Of a stretch of DNA of 10,918 nucleotides, positions 1 to 6,258 are shown in pieces. The notes below the pieces were generated by a model. That model ran no database searches. It was not told where the DNA came from and was given only the letters and a program-made list of their open reading frames with translations. Positions within the stretch are counted from its first letter, which is position 1. Every line of letters starts with the position of its first letter. This DNA is from Pseudomonadota bacterium (GTDB lineage: Bacteria > Pseudomonadota > Gammaproteobacteria > Burkholderiales > Sulfuricellaceae): positions 1-10,918 of the forward strand of contig JAJXTJ010000007.1 of NCBI GenBank assembly GCA_021783895.1, written 5' to 3'. The position numbers and the translations under genes are program-made.

Positions 1-12
1 AGGAGCTACGAC

Positions 13-348
13 ATGGCTAAGCGCATGATTGAAGGCATCGAGATCGAAACCAGCTCGGGCAACGTCTTCGCCGACCTCGGTCTGCCTGAAGCCGAGAAGC
101 TCAAGATCAAGTCCGGCCTGGTGATTGAGATCACCCGCGCCGTTCGGCGGCTCGGCTTGACCCAAGAAGAGGCCGGCCGGCGTATGGGCATCCCGCAACC
201 AAAGGTGTCGGGGATGATGCGTGGTGACTTCGCCAACCTCTCTGAGCGCAAGCTGATGGAGTGTCTGAATCGTCTCGGGTACGACATTGAGATCAAGGTG
301 CGGCCCGCCGCCGAGCCGGTCGGGCATCTGACGCTCGCAATCGCTTGA
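13..348 (+). CDS. XRE-family helix-turn-helix regulator, probable antitoxin of a type II toxin-antitoxin pair
   Basis: A 111-residue DNA-binding protein. Residues about 38-80 form a XRE-type helix-turn-helix: the stretch LTQEEAGRRMGIPQPKVSGM carries the turn and recognition helix, followed by the NLSERKLMECLNRLGYDIEI pattern typical of the HTH_37/HigA-like antitoxins that partner RelE/HigB-like (phage Gp49-like) toxins. Members of that family normally sit directly downstream of the toxin and repress their own operon. Here AGGAG at bases 1-5 stands 7 nt before the ATG at 13, which supports this start and implies that an upstream cistron may end just outside the window. The toxin itself cannot be seen, so the antitoxin role is inferred from family resemblance. 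A solitary XRE regulator is the alternative. No hairpin terminator is evident after the stop. Confidence 0.8.
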   Translation: MAKRMIEGIEIETSSGNVFADLGLPEAEKLKIKSGLVIEITRAVRRLGLTQEEAGRRMGIPQPKVSGMMRGDFANLSERKLMECLNRLGYDIEIKVRPAAEPVGHLTLAIA

Positions 349-597
349 ACATGGTATTTTCATGGCATCGTATGTAGAGGTCAGCATGGCAAGAACGCCG
401 GGGTCACGTCTTGATATCACGGTTGCTGGCACAGAATCTATGGGTCCGCACGCAATTGAAATAAACACCCGGCTTGCGCGTCAATAAACACGGGAGTCTC
501 CAAGGCATGTGGTCATCTGCGGATGTCGGCAGTCTTGATACTCTTCACCATTCCCGGTAATGTGCCTTTCCCCGAGTTAAATCGATGAAACCACCTG
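349..597. other. Intergenic region upstream of the sensor kinase
   Basis: This 249-bp spacer separates the XRE gene from the kinase gene. It holds a possible promoter (535-563), a 9-base direct repeat AATAAACAC at 460-468 and 483-491 (start-to-start 23 bp), and an open reading frame of 41 codons (362-487, with an internal ATG at 386 preceded by AGAGG). I do not recognise the short peptide and do not call it a gene. No terminator-like hairpin or RNA gene was seen. Confidence 0.5.
535..563 (+). promoter_or_regulatory. Possible sigma-70 promoter for the narX/narL-like operon
   Basis: TTGATA at 535-540 (five of six against TTGACA) lies exactly 17 bp before TAATGT at 558-563, a weaker -10 match. 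Transcription would start near 570, giving a leader of about 28 nt before the ATG at 598. It was found by eye, with no competing better promoter in the spacer. A chance match is quite possible. Confidence 0.33.
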
Positions 598-2538
598 ATG
601 GCCGCGCTCAACCAAAATCTTGGCACCAAGATTGTCAACATTCTGATTTTTTTCTTTTTCGTTTCACTGGCCGCGATCGGCATGACTCTGTACGTTTCCT
701 GGCAATTGGAGGGGGCTGGCGCGGCGATCAACGATGCCGGCAGCGAGCGCATGCGATCCTACCGCATAGCCTACCTGCTGTCGCAAAGTACCTTTGAAAA
801 AACCGACCATGCCGGGATTAGAACGGAAATCCTGAACGAAATCGGCCTGTTCGAATCCACCCTGCACACCCTGGAGGAAGGCAATCCCGCACGGCCGCTG
901 TTCCTGCCGAAAGAGCGGGAAGTTCAAGTGCAAATGAAATTACTGCGGCAGGAATGGATAGGGCGGATGAAGCCGCTGACCCTGGGAATTCTGAATAGCG
1001 ACAGGACAACCGGCCAGGCCACGCTGGCCAATGATTACCAGCCGGCCTTGCAGAATTATGTCGGGATGGTGAATGATCTGGTGCTGATGGTGGAGCGCAG
1101 CAATTCCCGCCATACCGCCTTGCTGCGTTCGTTCCAGATTGGCCTGGTGATACTGGCGATGATCGGTACCATTATCCTGATCTATCTGTTCTTCGTGATG
1201 GTGATCAGACCGGTGAAGAAACTGCAGGAAGGCATACAACGCATGGCGGCAGCGGATTTCAGCGTGCGCCTGCCGGTGCAAAGCCAGGATGAATTCGGCG
1301 CGCTGGCCAACGGCTTCAATCAGATGGCGGATCGGCTGGAGAACCTTTATGGCACGCTGGAACAACGGGTGGAGGAAAAGACCAGCAGGCTGGAGGACAA
1401 GAACCAGGAACTGGCAATATTGTATGAACTGACCGCCTTTCTCAACAAGCCCGCTTCGGTGGAAGACCTGTGCAGCGGCATCCTGAAAAAGCTGATGGGC
1501 ATTCTCGCCGCGCAGGGCGGTCTGGTGCGTCTGACCGCGCCAAATTCGGACGCGCTGCATGTCATCATCCATGAAGGGGTGTCGGACGAATTCGCCCAGA
1601 AAGAGGAGTGTTTGCCCTTGGGTGTATGCCTGTGCGGCGAGACAGCCCAGAGCGGCACATCGGTATCCTGGAACCTCAATCTTGAAGCGCCGCAGCCGTT
1701 GCTGCTCCACTGCAAGCGCGACGGATTCCAGTCGATTTCCGCCATCCCGATCCGCTCCAAGACGCAGATACTGGGCATTTTCAACCTCTTCTTCCGCGAG
1801 CCGCGCATCTTCGACAGCACGGAAATCCGGCTGCTCGAAACCATCGGTCTGCACCTTGGCGTCGCCATCGAGAACCAGCGCCTGGTGTCGCGCGAGAAGG
1901 AAATGGCGGTATCCGAGGAGCGCAACCTGATCGCCCAGGAACTGCATGACAGCATTGCCCAGTCCCTCGCCTTCCTCAACATCCAGGTGCAGATGCTGGC
2001 GGATGCGCTGCGCCGCAACAACACCGCAGAGGCGATGGAGGGTCTGGCCCAGATCCGCGAAGGGGTTCAGGAAAGCTATGACGACGTGCGCGAGCTGCTG
2101 GTGCACTTCCGCACACGGGTGGATCATGCTGATCTGGCCAGCGCAATCACCAGCGCGTTGGAAAAGTTCGAAGGCCAGACCGGGATCAAGACCAGCTTCA
2201 CACAAAGCAGCAGCGGCGTCCCGCTGGCGCCTGAATACGTGATCCAGGTGCTGCACATCATCCAGGAGGCCTTGTCCAATGTACGCAAGCATGCCCAGGC
2301 GACGCAGGTCGATGTCGTCATGGAGCAGGATGGAGATTGTCGTGTCTTCGTGACCGACAACGGCAAGGGCTTCGACCCCAGCCCCAAAACTGGCATTGCC
2401 GATGAAAGCCATGTCGGGATCAAAATCATGAAGGAAAGAGCGCATCGCATCGGCGCTCAACTGGCGATAGACTCCGCTCCGGGAGAGGGGACTCGCGTAT
2501 CATTGGCGCTGACCAAACAGCCGAAGGGAACTCCATGA
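598..2538 (+). CDS. NarX-like membrane sensor histidine kinase (PilJ/NarX sensor, HAMP, GAF, HisKA_3)
   Basis: A 646-residue inner-membrane kinase. TM1 is about residues 11-34 and TM2 about 180-203, enclosing a mostly helical periplasmic sensor. Just after TM1, INDAGSERMRSYRIA (44-58) matches the P-box of NarX, with R51 and R56 at the positions of NarX Arg54 and Arg59; in NarX this element binds nitrate/nitrite. HAMP follows from about 204 to 252, then a coiled linker, a GAF-like domain (about 285-428) with four cysteines (338, 344, 346, 372), and a HisKA_3 dimerisation domain with phospho-acceptor H450 in ELHDSIAQSL. The HATPase domain shows the N-box (N561 in ALSNVRKHA), DNGKGF (587-592) and the HVGIKIMKERA glycine box. 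An in-frame TGA at 586 limits the start; 598 is the first ATG, with no good ribosome-binding site. Its stop overlaps the regulator start. Nitrate/nitrite sensing is inferred from the P-box; no respiratory genes are visible here. Confidence 0.9.
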   Translation: MAALNQNLGTKIVNILIFFFFVSLAAIGMTLYVSWQLEGAGAAINDAGSERMRSYRIAYLLSQSTFEKTDHAGIRTEILNEIGLFESTLHTLEEGNPARPLFLPKEREVQVQMKLLRQEWIGRMKPLTLGILNSDRTTGQATLANDYQPALQNYVGMVNDLVLMVERSNSRHTALLRSFQIGLVILAMIGTIILIYLFFVMVIRPVKKLQEGIQRMAAADFSVRLPVQSQDEFGALANGFNQMADRLENLYGTLEQRVEEKTSRLEDKNQELAILYELTAFLNKPASVEDLCSGILKKLMGILAAQGGLVRLTAPNSDALHVIIHEGVSDEFAQKEECLPLGVCLCGETAQSGTSVSWNLNLEAPQPLLLHCKRDGFQSISAIPIRSKTQILGIFNLFFREPRIFDSTEIRLLETIGLHLGVAIENQRLVSREKEMAVSEERNLIAQELHDSIAQSLAFLNIQVQMLADALRRNNTAEAMEGLAQIREGVQESYDDVRELLVHFRTRVDHADLASAITSALEKFEGQTGIKTSFTQSSSGVPLAPEYVIQVLHIIQEALSNVRKHAQATQVDVVMEQDGDCRVFVTDNGKGFDPSPKTGIADESHVGIKIMKERAHRIGAQLAIDSAPGEGTRVSLALTKQPKGTP

Positions 2539-3194
2539 CTCAACCGATTCGAGTTTTGATCGTCGATGATCACACCCTTTTCAGGAGCGGCATCAAGGCC
2601 CTGTTGCTGCGCCAGGAAGGCTTCGAGGTCGTGGGCGAGGCCGGCGATGGCCTGGAGGGGTTGAAACGCGCGAAATCCCTCCAGCCCGACGTGGTGTTGC
2701 TCGATCTGCATATGCCCGGCATCAGCGGGCGCGAAGCGGTCAAGCTGCTGGCGGAAGAAGTGCCGGAGTGCAACGTGCTGCTGCTGACCGTGTCGGAAGA
2801 TGCGGAAGACCTGATCGAAACCATCCGCGCCGGCGCCCGGGGCTATCTGCTGAAAAACATCGAAACCGAATTCCTGCTGAACGCCATCCGCGCCGCTGCA
2901 CGCGGCGAATCGGTGGTATCGCCGCAGATGACCGGAAAACTGTTGATGGGCGTACGTATGGGCAAGGAAAGCGCCGCCACCGAAGCCGACAAGGAAAAAC
3001 TCAGCCCGCGCGAAAGGGAAATCATCACTCATCTGGCTCGGGGCGTCAGCAACAAGGAAATGGCGCGCACCCTCAACGTGGCGGAAAGCACGGTCAAGAT
3101 CCACGTCCAGAACATCCTCAAGAAACTCCACCTGACCAGCCGGGTGCAGGCCGCCGTGTATGCCGTTGAACACGGTCTCGCGCAGAAAGACTGA
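2535..3194 (+). CDS. NarL/FixJ-family response regulator, partner of the upstream kinase
   Basis: A 219-residue cytoplasmic transcription factor. The receiver domain (1 to about 120) has the acidic pair D11/D12, phospho-acceptor D57 in LLDLHMPG, T85 and K107. A linker leads to a LuxR/NarL-type helix-turn-helix (about 155-215) with LSPREREIITHLARG and the recognition stretch ESTVKIHVQNILKK. The resemblance to E. coli NarL extends through the linker and the HTH. At the positions of the NarL DNA contacts K188, V189 and K192 this protein has K188, I189 and Q192, so its operator preference may differ. The ATG overlaps the kinase TGA (ATGA), and a purine run GAAGGGAA at 2523-2530 serves as the ribosome-binding site, which indicates coupled translation and a cognate pair. 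Confidence 0.92.
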   Translation: MTQPIRVLIVDDHTLFRSGIKALLLRQEGFEVVGEAGDGLEGLKRAKSLQPDVVLLDLHMPGISGREAVKLLAEEVPECNVLLLTVSEDAEDLIETIRAGARGYLLKNIETEFLLNAIRAAARGESVVSPQMTGKLLMGVRMGKESAATEADKEKLSPREREIITHLARGVSNKEMARTLNVAESTVKIHVQNILKKLHLTSRVQAAVYAVEHGLAQKD

Positions 3195-3429
3195 AGAGGC
3201 GTCGCAACTAAATACAAAAACGCCAAGTGATGATGCGAATGGCAGTTCAAGACTGTAAAGCAGACGCATTGCACATCGGTGCATCTGACCGAGTTCGACC
3301 CTTCTCAAGAAACACCCTGCAAACCATTGACTCCGTAGGGTGAGCCGCGCGCACCATTGAATGTGAATTGGTGCGCACGGCGCACCCTACGGTGTTTTTT
3401 CGGCGCGATTTGCGGCTCAAGGCCGATTA
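3195..3429. other. Convergent intergenic region with a large hairpin
   Basis: This 235-bp gap lies between the regulator stop and the decayed 3' end of the metallo-hydrolase gene on the opposite strand. The first 140 bases contain only a weak inverted repeat (GGCGT 3198-3202 with ACGCC 3220-3224) and no gene. The rest is the stem-loop and its tail, listed separately. Confidence 0.6.
3333..3400 (+). terminator. Long stem-loop with T-tract, repeat-derived, probable terminator of the kinase/regulator operon
   Basis: The left arm 3333-3356 and right arm 3369-3392 are inverted copies of 24 bp with two mismatches, starting and ending with CCGTAGGGTG / its complement, around a 12-base loop. GTG and six T residues follow directly (3393-3400). 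On the + strand this is a plausible Rho-independent terminator after the response regulator; on the - strand the T-tract is on the wrong side. The GTAGGGTG...GCGCACC hairpin type resembles dispersed intergenic repeats seen in many proteobacterial genomes, so the element is probably a mobile or repeat sequence acting as a terminator. The repeat family is named from memory of its style, not from a search. Confidence 0.65.
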
Positions 3430-3440
3430 CTACGCTAACC
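3399..3440 (+). repeat. Repeat tail shared with the element at 5235-5262 (copy 1)
   Basis: TTCGGCGCGATTTGCG at 3399-3414 is identical to 5235-5250. An octamer CGCTAACC follows in both copies, 18 bases later here (3433-3440) and 4 bases later in the other copy (5255-5262). This tail abuts the point where the metallo-hydrolase reading frame stops. The 16-base identity is firm; treating the octamer as part of the repeat is tentative. Confidence 0.6.
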
Positions 3441-3781
3441 CCACCTGCTTCTCCGGGTAACCGCCATACCGGACCATCGCCTTGCCCAGGTCGAAGGTGC
3501 TGACCAGCATGACGCCGGTCTTCCTGGCGATTACCGCGCTGTTGCCGACGTGGTCGAAGTGGCCGTGAGTGATCAGGATCAAGTCGGCATTTTCCAGCTT
3601 CGCCAAATCATCCTTGCCGTTCTTGTTGGCAGGGTTGGTGAGCCAAGGGTCGATCAGCAATACCTTGCCGACGGGGGCGGTGATTTTGAAGGCGGAATGT
3701 GAGTTCGGTCTGCCCGGCGGCGATGGCGATGAGGGGGATTTTCAGGAGCAGGAACAGAAAAAATGGGCGGAAAAATTTCAT
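3430..3781 (-). pseudogene. Decayed metallo-beta-lactamase-fold hydrolase (UPF0173/YtkL-like), frameshifted and C-terminally truncated
   Basis: The original start is the ATG at 3781-3779, with AAGGA 7 nt upstream and 3 nt after the folA stop. It encodes an export signal (MKFFRPFFLFLLL..., to about residue 22) and then GQTEL. After GAACTCA the frame shifts near 3695-3700; in the other frame the sequence resumes as HSAFKITAPVGKVLLIDPWL, with the metal-binding motif THGHFDHVG further on. The family normally reads WxGHSAF here, so loss of 11 bases covering TWYG restores the alignment exactly. The remaining frame stops at 3430 after about 90 family residues, whereas intact members have roughly 220-230, and the end adjoins the repeat tail. 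Two independent lesions make a true pseudogene more likely than a sequencing error. It was the third cistron of thyA-folA. The downstream fragment alone has only a TTG start (3660) and lacks the first strand. Confidence 0.82.
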
Positions 3782-3784
3782 GTT

Positions 3785-4288
3785 TTATCCTTGAAGTGCT
3801 GAGGATTTTCTATCATAGATCAAAAAGTCGCATTCCAGCCCGCTTGCGGATTTGCAGGGCGTGCGCCCGGTTTCCTGCCACAGGCTCGTGTCGAACTCGG
3901 GGAACCACGCATCACCCGCGAAATCCGCCTTGATTTCGGTGAGGTAGATCCGGTCGGCGATATCCAGTGCCTGGCGGTAAAGCTCCGCGCCGCCGATAAA
4001 AAAAATTTCATCGTCGTTATCGCAGGCGGCGACGGCCTCCGCGATCGAATTCGCCACGAGGCAGCCGGGTACCTGCAAATCCTGTGAACGGGTGATGACG
4101 ACGCTGGTGCGGCCGGGTAGCGGCCTGCCCAGCGATTCCCAGGTCTTGCGCCCCATCAGAATATGGTGGCCGAGGGTGAGGGCCTTGAAATGTTTCAGGT
4201 CTTCGGGCAGGCGCCAGGGCAGGGTGTTGTCCATGCCGATGACCCGGTTTCCCGCCATTGCGGCGATGATGGAAATAATCGGTTTCAT
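3785..4288 (-). CDS. folA: Dihydrofolate reductase
   Basis: FolA reduces 7,8-dihydrofolate to tetrahydrofolate with NADPH, regenerating the folate oxidised by thymidylate synthase. The 167-residue protein (E. coli has 159) shows the N-terminal strand [15 protein letters not shown], the loop GMDNTLPW that closes over the active site, catalytic acid D30 in LPEDLKHF, the NADPH-binding [16 protein letters not shown] and the FFIGGAELY strand. Its ATG overlaps the thyA stop by four bases (ATGA at 4288-4285), so the two are translationally coupled. Three bases after its TAA begins the decayed metallo-hydrolase gene, whose ribosome-binding site lies within the last folA codons. No resistance-type features are apparent; this is a normal chromosomal enzyme. 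Confidence 0.97.
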   Translation of the reverse strand: MKPIISIIAAMAGNRVIGMDNTLPWRLPEDLKHFKALTLGHHILMGRKTWESLGRPLPGRTSVVITRSQDLQVPGCLVANSIAEAVAACDNDDEIFFIGGAELYRQALDIADRIYLTEIKADFAGDAWFPEFDTSLWQETGRTPCKSASGLECDFLIYDRKSSALQG

Positions 4289-5079
4289 ACCGCCACCGGC
4301 GCTTTGATGGCGGGGTGTGAATCGTAGTTTTCGAGGATGAAATCTTCGAATTTGAACGAAAAAATATCCGTCACTTCAGGGTTCAGATGCATAGTCGGCA
4401 ATGGCCGGGGTTCGCGGGAGAGCTGAAGATGGGCTTGCTCGAGGTGATTGAGATAGAGGTGGGCGTCGCCCAGGGTGTGGACGAAATCGCCCGGCTTGAG
4501 GCCGCACACCTGCGCCACCATCAGGGTGAGCAGGGCATAGGACGCGATGTTGAAGGGCACGCCGAGGAAGATGTCGGCGCTGCGCTGATACAGCTGGCAG
4601 GACAGCTTGCCATCCGCGACATAGAACTGGAAGAAGGCGTGACAGGGCGGCAGCTTCATCTTGTCCACGTCGGCCACGTTCCAGGCCGAGACGATCAGGC
4701 GGCGCGAGTCCGGGGTGCGCTTGATCTGGTCGATCACCTGGCTGATCTGGTCGATGTGGCGACCGTCCGGAGTTGGCCAGGAACGCCACTGGTAGCCGTA
4801 CACCGGACCGAGGTTGCCGTTCTCGTCGGCCCATTCATCCCAGATGCGGACGCCGTTTTCCTTGAGGTACCGGATGTTGGTGTCGCCTTGCAGGAACCAC
4901 AGCAGTTCGTGGATGATGGACTTGAGGTGGCACTTTTTGGTGGTAACCAGCGGAAAGCCGGCACTCAGGTCGAAGCGCATCTGGTGGCCGAACACGCTGA
5001 CCGTGCCGGTGCCGGTGCGATCGCTTTTCTGGTGACCGTGGTCGAGGACGTGCCGCATTAAATCGAGGTATTGGCGCAT
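4285..5079 (-). CDS. thyA: Thymidylate synthase
   Basis: ThyA methylates dUMP to dTMP using 5,10-methylene-tetrahydrofolate, producing dihydrofolate for the adjacent FolA. At 264 residues it matches E. coli ThyA in length and numbering: R21 in SDRTGTGT, catalytic C146 in [13 protein letters not shown]126/R127 from the partner subunit, and R166, S167 and D169 in [13 protein letters not shown]. The start ATG at 5079 gives the canonical N-terminus [15 protein letters not shown] and has a modest GGA-type site upstream. It is first in the thyA-folA-(metallo-hydrolase) operon; the promoter must lie in 5080-5163, where I see no convincing hexamer pair. Confidence 0.98.
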   Translation of the reverse strand: MRQYLDLMRHVLDHGHQKSDRTGTGTVSVFGHQMRFDLSAGFPLVTTKKCHLKSIIHELLWFLQGDTNIRYLKENGVRIWDEWADENGNLGPVYGYQWRSWPTPDGRHIDQISQVIDQIKRTPDSRRLIVSAWNVADVDKMKLPPCHAFFQFYVADGKLSCQLYQRSADIFLGVPFNIASYALLTLMVAQVCGLKPGDFVHTLGDAHLYLNHLEQAHLQLSREPRPLPTMHLNPEVTDIFSFKFEDFILENYDSHPAIKAPVAV

Positions 5080-5163
5080 GTTATTCCGGTCTTGTCAGTT
5101 CTGGTTTTTGGGGTAAGGGTCTGAAACAGGTCTCTCAAGAAGCTCACGGCAAGCAATTAATTT

Positions 5164-5229
5164 CGTAGGAGGCCCGCTTGTCGGGCCGAATATGTGCCGG
5201 CGGTTCGCACCGCTAGCGGTGCTCCTACG
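5164..5229. repeat. REP-like inverted pair (BIME-like element)
   Basis: The ends CGTAGGAG (5164-5171) and CTCCTACG (5222-5229) are inverted. Each half is a REP-like unit: GTAGGAG, then a hairpin, then CGAA. In unit 1 (+ strand, about 5165-5190) the hairpin is GGCCCG-CTTGT-CGGGCC (5171-5187). In unit 2 (- strand, 5228-5204) it is the perfect palindrome GCACCGCTAGCGGTGC (5207-5222). A GTAG tetranucleotide at the foot of an imperfect hairpin is characteristic of REPs mobilised by RAYT (Y1-transposase-like) proteins, and head-to-head pairs are the usual BIME arrangement. Assigning it to a RAYT family is inference; no RAYT gene is in the window. Confidence 0.68.
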
Positions 5230-5234
5230 GTTTC

Positions 5235-5262
5235 TTCGGCGCGATTTGCGATTTCGCTAACC
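5235..5262 (+). repeat. Repeat tail shared with the element at 3399-3440 (copy 2)
   Basis: TTCGGCGCGATTTGCG at 5235-5250 is identical to 3399-3414, and CGCTAACC follows at 5255-5262. In both copies the tail begins a few bases after a hairpin ending in CTACGG and lies on the same strand, although the two hairpins differ in sequence. Confidence 0.6.
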
Positions 5263-5295
5263 TTTGTGTCGAGCGAGCGGGGTTCAGTGTTTTTA

Positions 5296-6258
5296 TCACG
5301 CAACTTCTCCGTTTTTCTGTGCTTCGATAGCGATGCCATCAAGGTTTTGTCCTGGCCTATCAAGAAGCTCCCATAGATCAGAATAGAAAAAGTGGTCGAT
5401 AGTTTTGATGTGCTGTGACAACAAAGTATCCTCAACCATATTTGGGCGAATGTCGCAGTAATACACCCCATCCAATGGATTCAGCTTTACCGTGTACGCT
5501 TTGAAGTGGCCGGGCAAAAACGTGGCGCTGACCCCATACTCATTTTCACGCCTCGTTTTCTTGCGCTGCACGTCATTCAAGAAAATGGCGATATGAGGCA
5601 GGGCGGTATCGGTGAGGCGGTTATAAAGGAACTTGTCCATAAAGACTTTATCAATCCGGTCTTTACTGGACGTTTTCACAGAGCCAATAATTTTCAGTTC
5701 GTTGTCTTTGCTTAACAGCAAATCGTGCTGATAGCTGGATTTGAAAAGTTCGGTTCCATTCACATCTTTTACCGGAACTTGCATTGTCCCTGATACGCAA
5801 TCGACATTAAGCGACACGATCAGTAAACGAATAAGCCGCTCAAATAAATCTCCATTTACCTTTCTGGCTTGATTCGACTTCCCGGCAGGCAGTTCATCCA
5901 GTGCCGCACCAATAGATTGCTGAAGCGTGTAGATAGTGCGAATCAGGTTTTCTCGTAAATCGCCCGATGGCTGCTGACCATCTCGCAATTGTTCAAGCGT
6001 CATGATGAACTGCTGCGCCGCTTGAGCGAAACCTTCAGCGTCGTACATCAAACGTGAATTCAGCGGTCGCGTGATGTTGAAGCTACCTTCTTTCCGATAC
6101 TGGAAAAATTGATAGTGACTTTCGTTCTGTGAAACGATACGCGCTTGCAAGCCTGTCTCAATGTATTCCAAGTAACGGGCGCAAAAATCAATGTAATGCT
6201 TGATGGTGTGAAACCGTTTTTTGTCTGTGGCGTGAGTAACCAAGCTGGAAAGCCTCAT
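5296..6258 (-). CDS. Probable type II restriction endonuclease (PD-(D/E)XK-like)
   Basis: A 320-residue protein coupled to a DNA methyltransferase. I chose the ATG at 6258 because it overlaps the methyltransferase stop (ATGA) and has AAGGGG about 9 nt upstream; an in-frame ATG at 6306 would add 16 residues and overlap by 52 bases. The N-terminal 130 residues are helical and charged and match nothing I know. The likely nuclease core has E140 in NGDLFERLI, D179 in YQHDLLLS and S193-V194-K195 after the strand ELKIIGSVK. K199-D200-R201 follow, and D208 falls 13 residues after K195. This layout resembles the CCGG/CCNGG enzyme family (Cfr10I, NgoMIV, Ecl18kI), where SxK is followed by a displaced acidic residue on a helix and an R-(D/E)-R recognition motif. 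The family link is inference from motif spacing. The nuclease role rests on context and this core. The sequence is AT-richer than the housekeeping neighbours. Confidence 0.75.
   Translation of the reverse strand: MRLSSLVTHATDKKRFHTIKHYIDFCARYLEYIETGLQARIVSQNESHYQFFQYRKEGSFNITRPLNSRLMYDAEGFAQAAQQFIMTLEQLRDGQQPSGDLRENLIRTIYTLQQSIGAALDELPAGKSNQARKVNGDLFERLIRLLIVSLNVDCVSGTMQVPVKDVNGTELFKSSYQHDLLLSKDNELKIIGSVKTSSKDRIDKVFMDKFLYNRLTDTALPHIAIFLNDVQRKKTRRENEYGVSATFLPGHFKAYTVKLNPLDGVYYCDIRPNMVEDTLLSQHIKTIDHFFYSDLWELLDRPGQNLDGIAIEAQKNGEVA

Larger units (their letters stand above)
5080..5295. other. Intergenic region between thyA and the R-M system, with inverted repeat elements
   Basis: The 216-bp spacer holds the thyA leader (5080-5163), the REP-like inverted pair (5164-5229), the shared tail (5235-5262) and 33 further bases before the nuclease stop codon. 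There is no gene here and no clear terminator with a T-tract for the nuclease transcript, which runs leftward. On the - strand the inverted pair could still form strong hairpins between the R-M operon and thyA. Confidence 0.6.

Noticed and set aside
940..2460. 506-codon open frame on the - strand opposite the sensor kinase
   Set aside because: It is antisense to a kinase with every expected motif, has no recognisable domain, and reads as a high-GC shadow frame rich in His, Gln and Ala.
2457..3308. 283-codon open frame on the - strand opposite the response regulator
   Set aside because: It is antisense to a complete NarL-type regulator and has no domain or ribosome-binding site of its own.
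4387..5061. 224-codon open frame on the + strand opposite thyA
   Set aside because: ThyA is certain, with catalytic C146 at canonical numbering; the opposite frame is a shadow.
5135..5370. Direct repeat TCAAGAAGCTC at 5135-5145 and 5360-5370, considered as an insertion-site duplication of the R-M unit
   Set aside because: Eleven-base repeats are expected several times by chance in a window of this length, and one copy lies within the nuclease coding sequence rather than at an edge.
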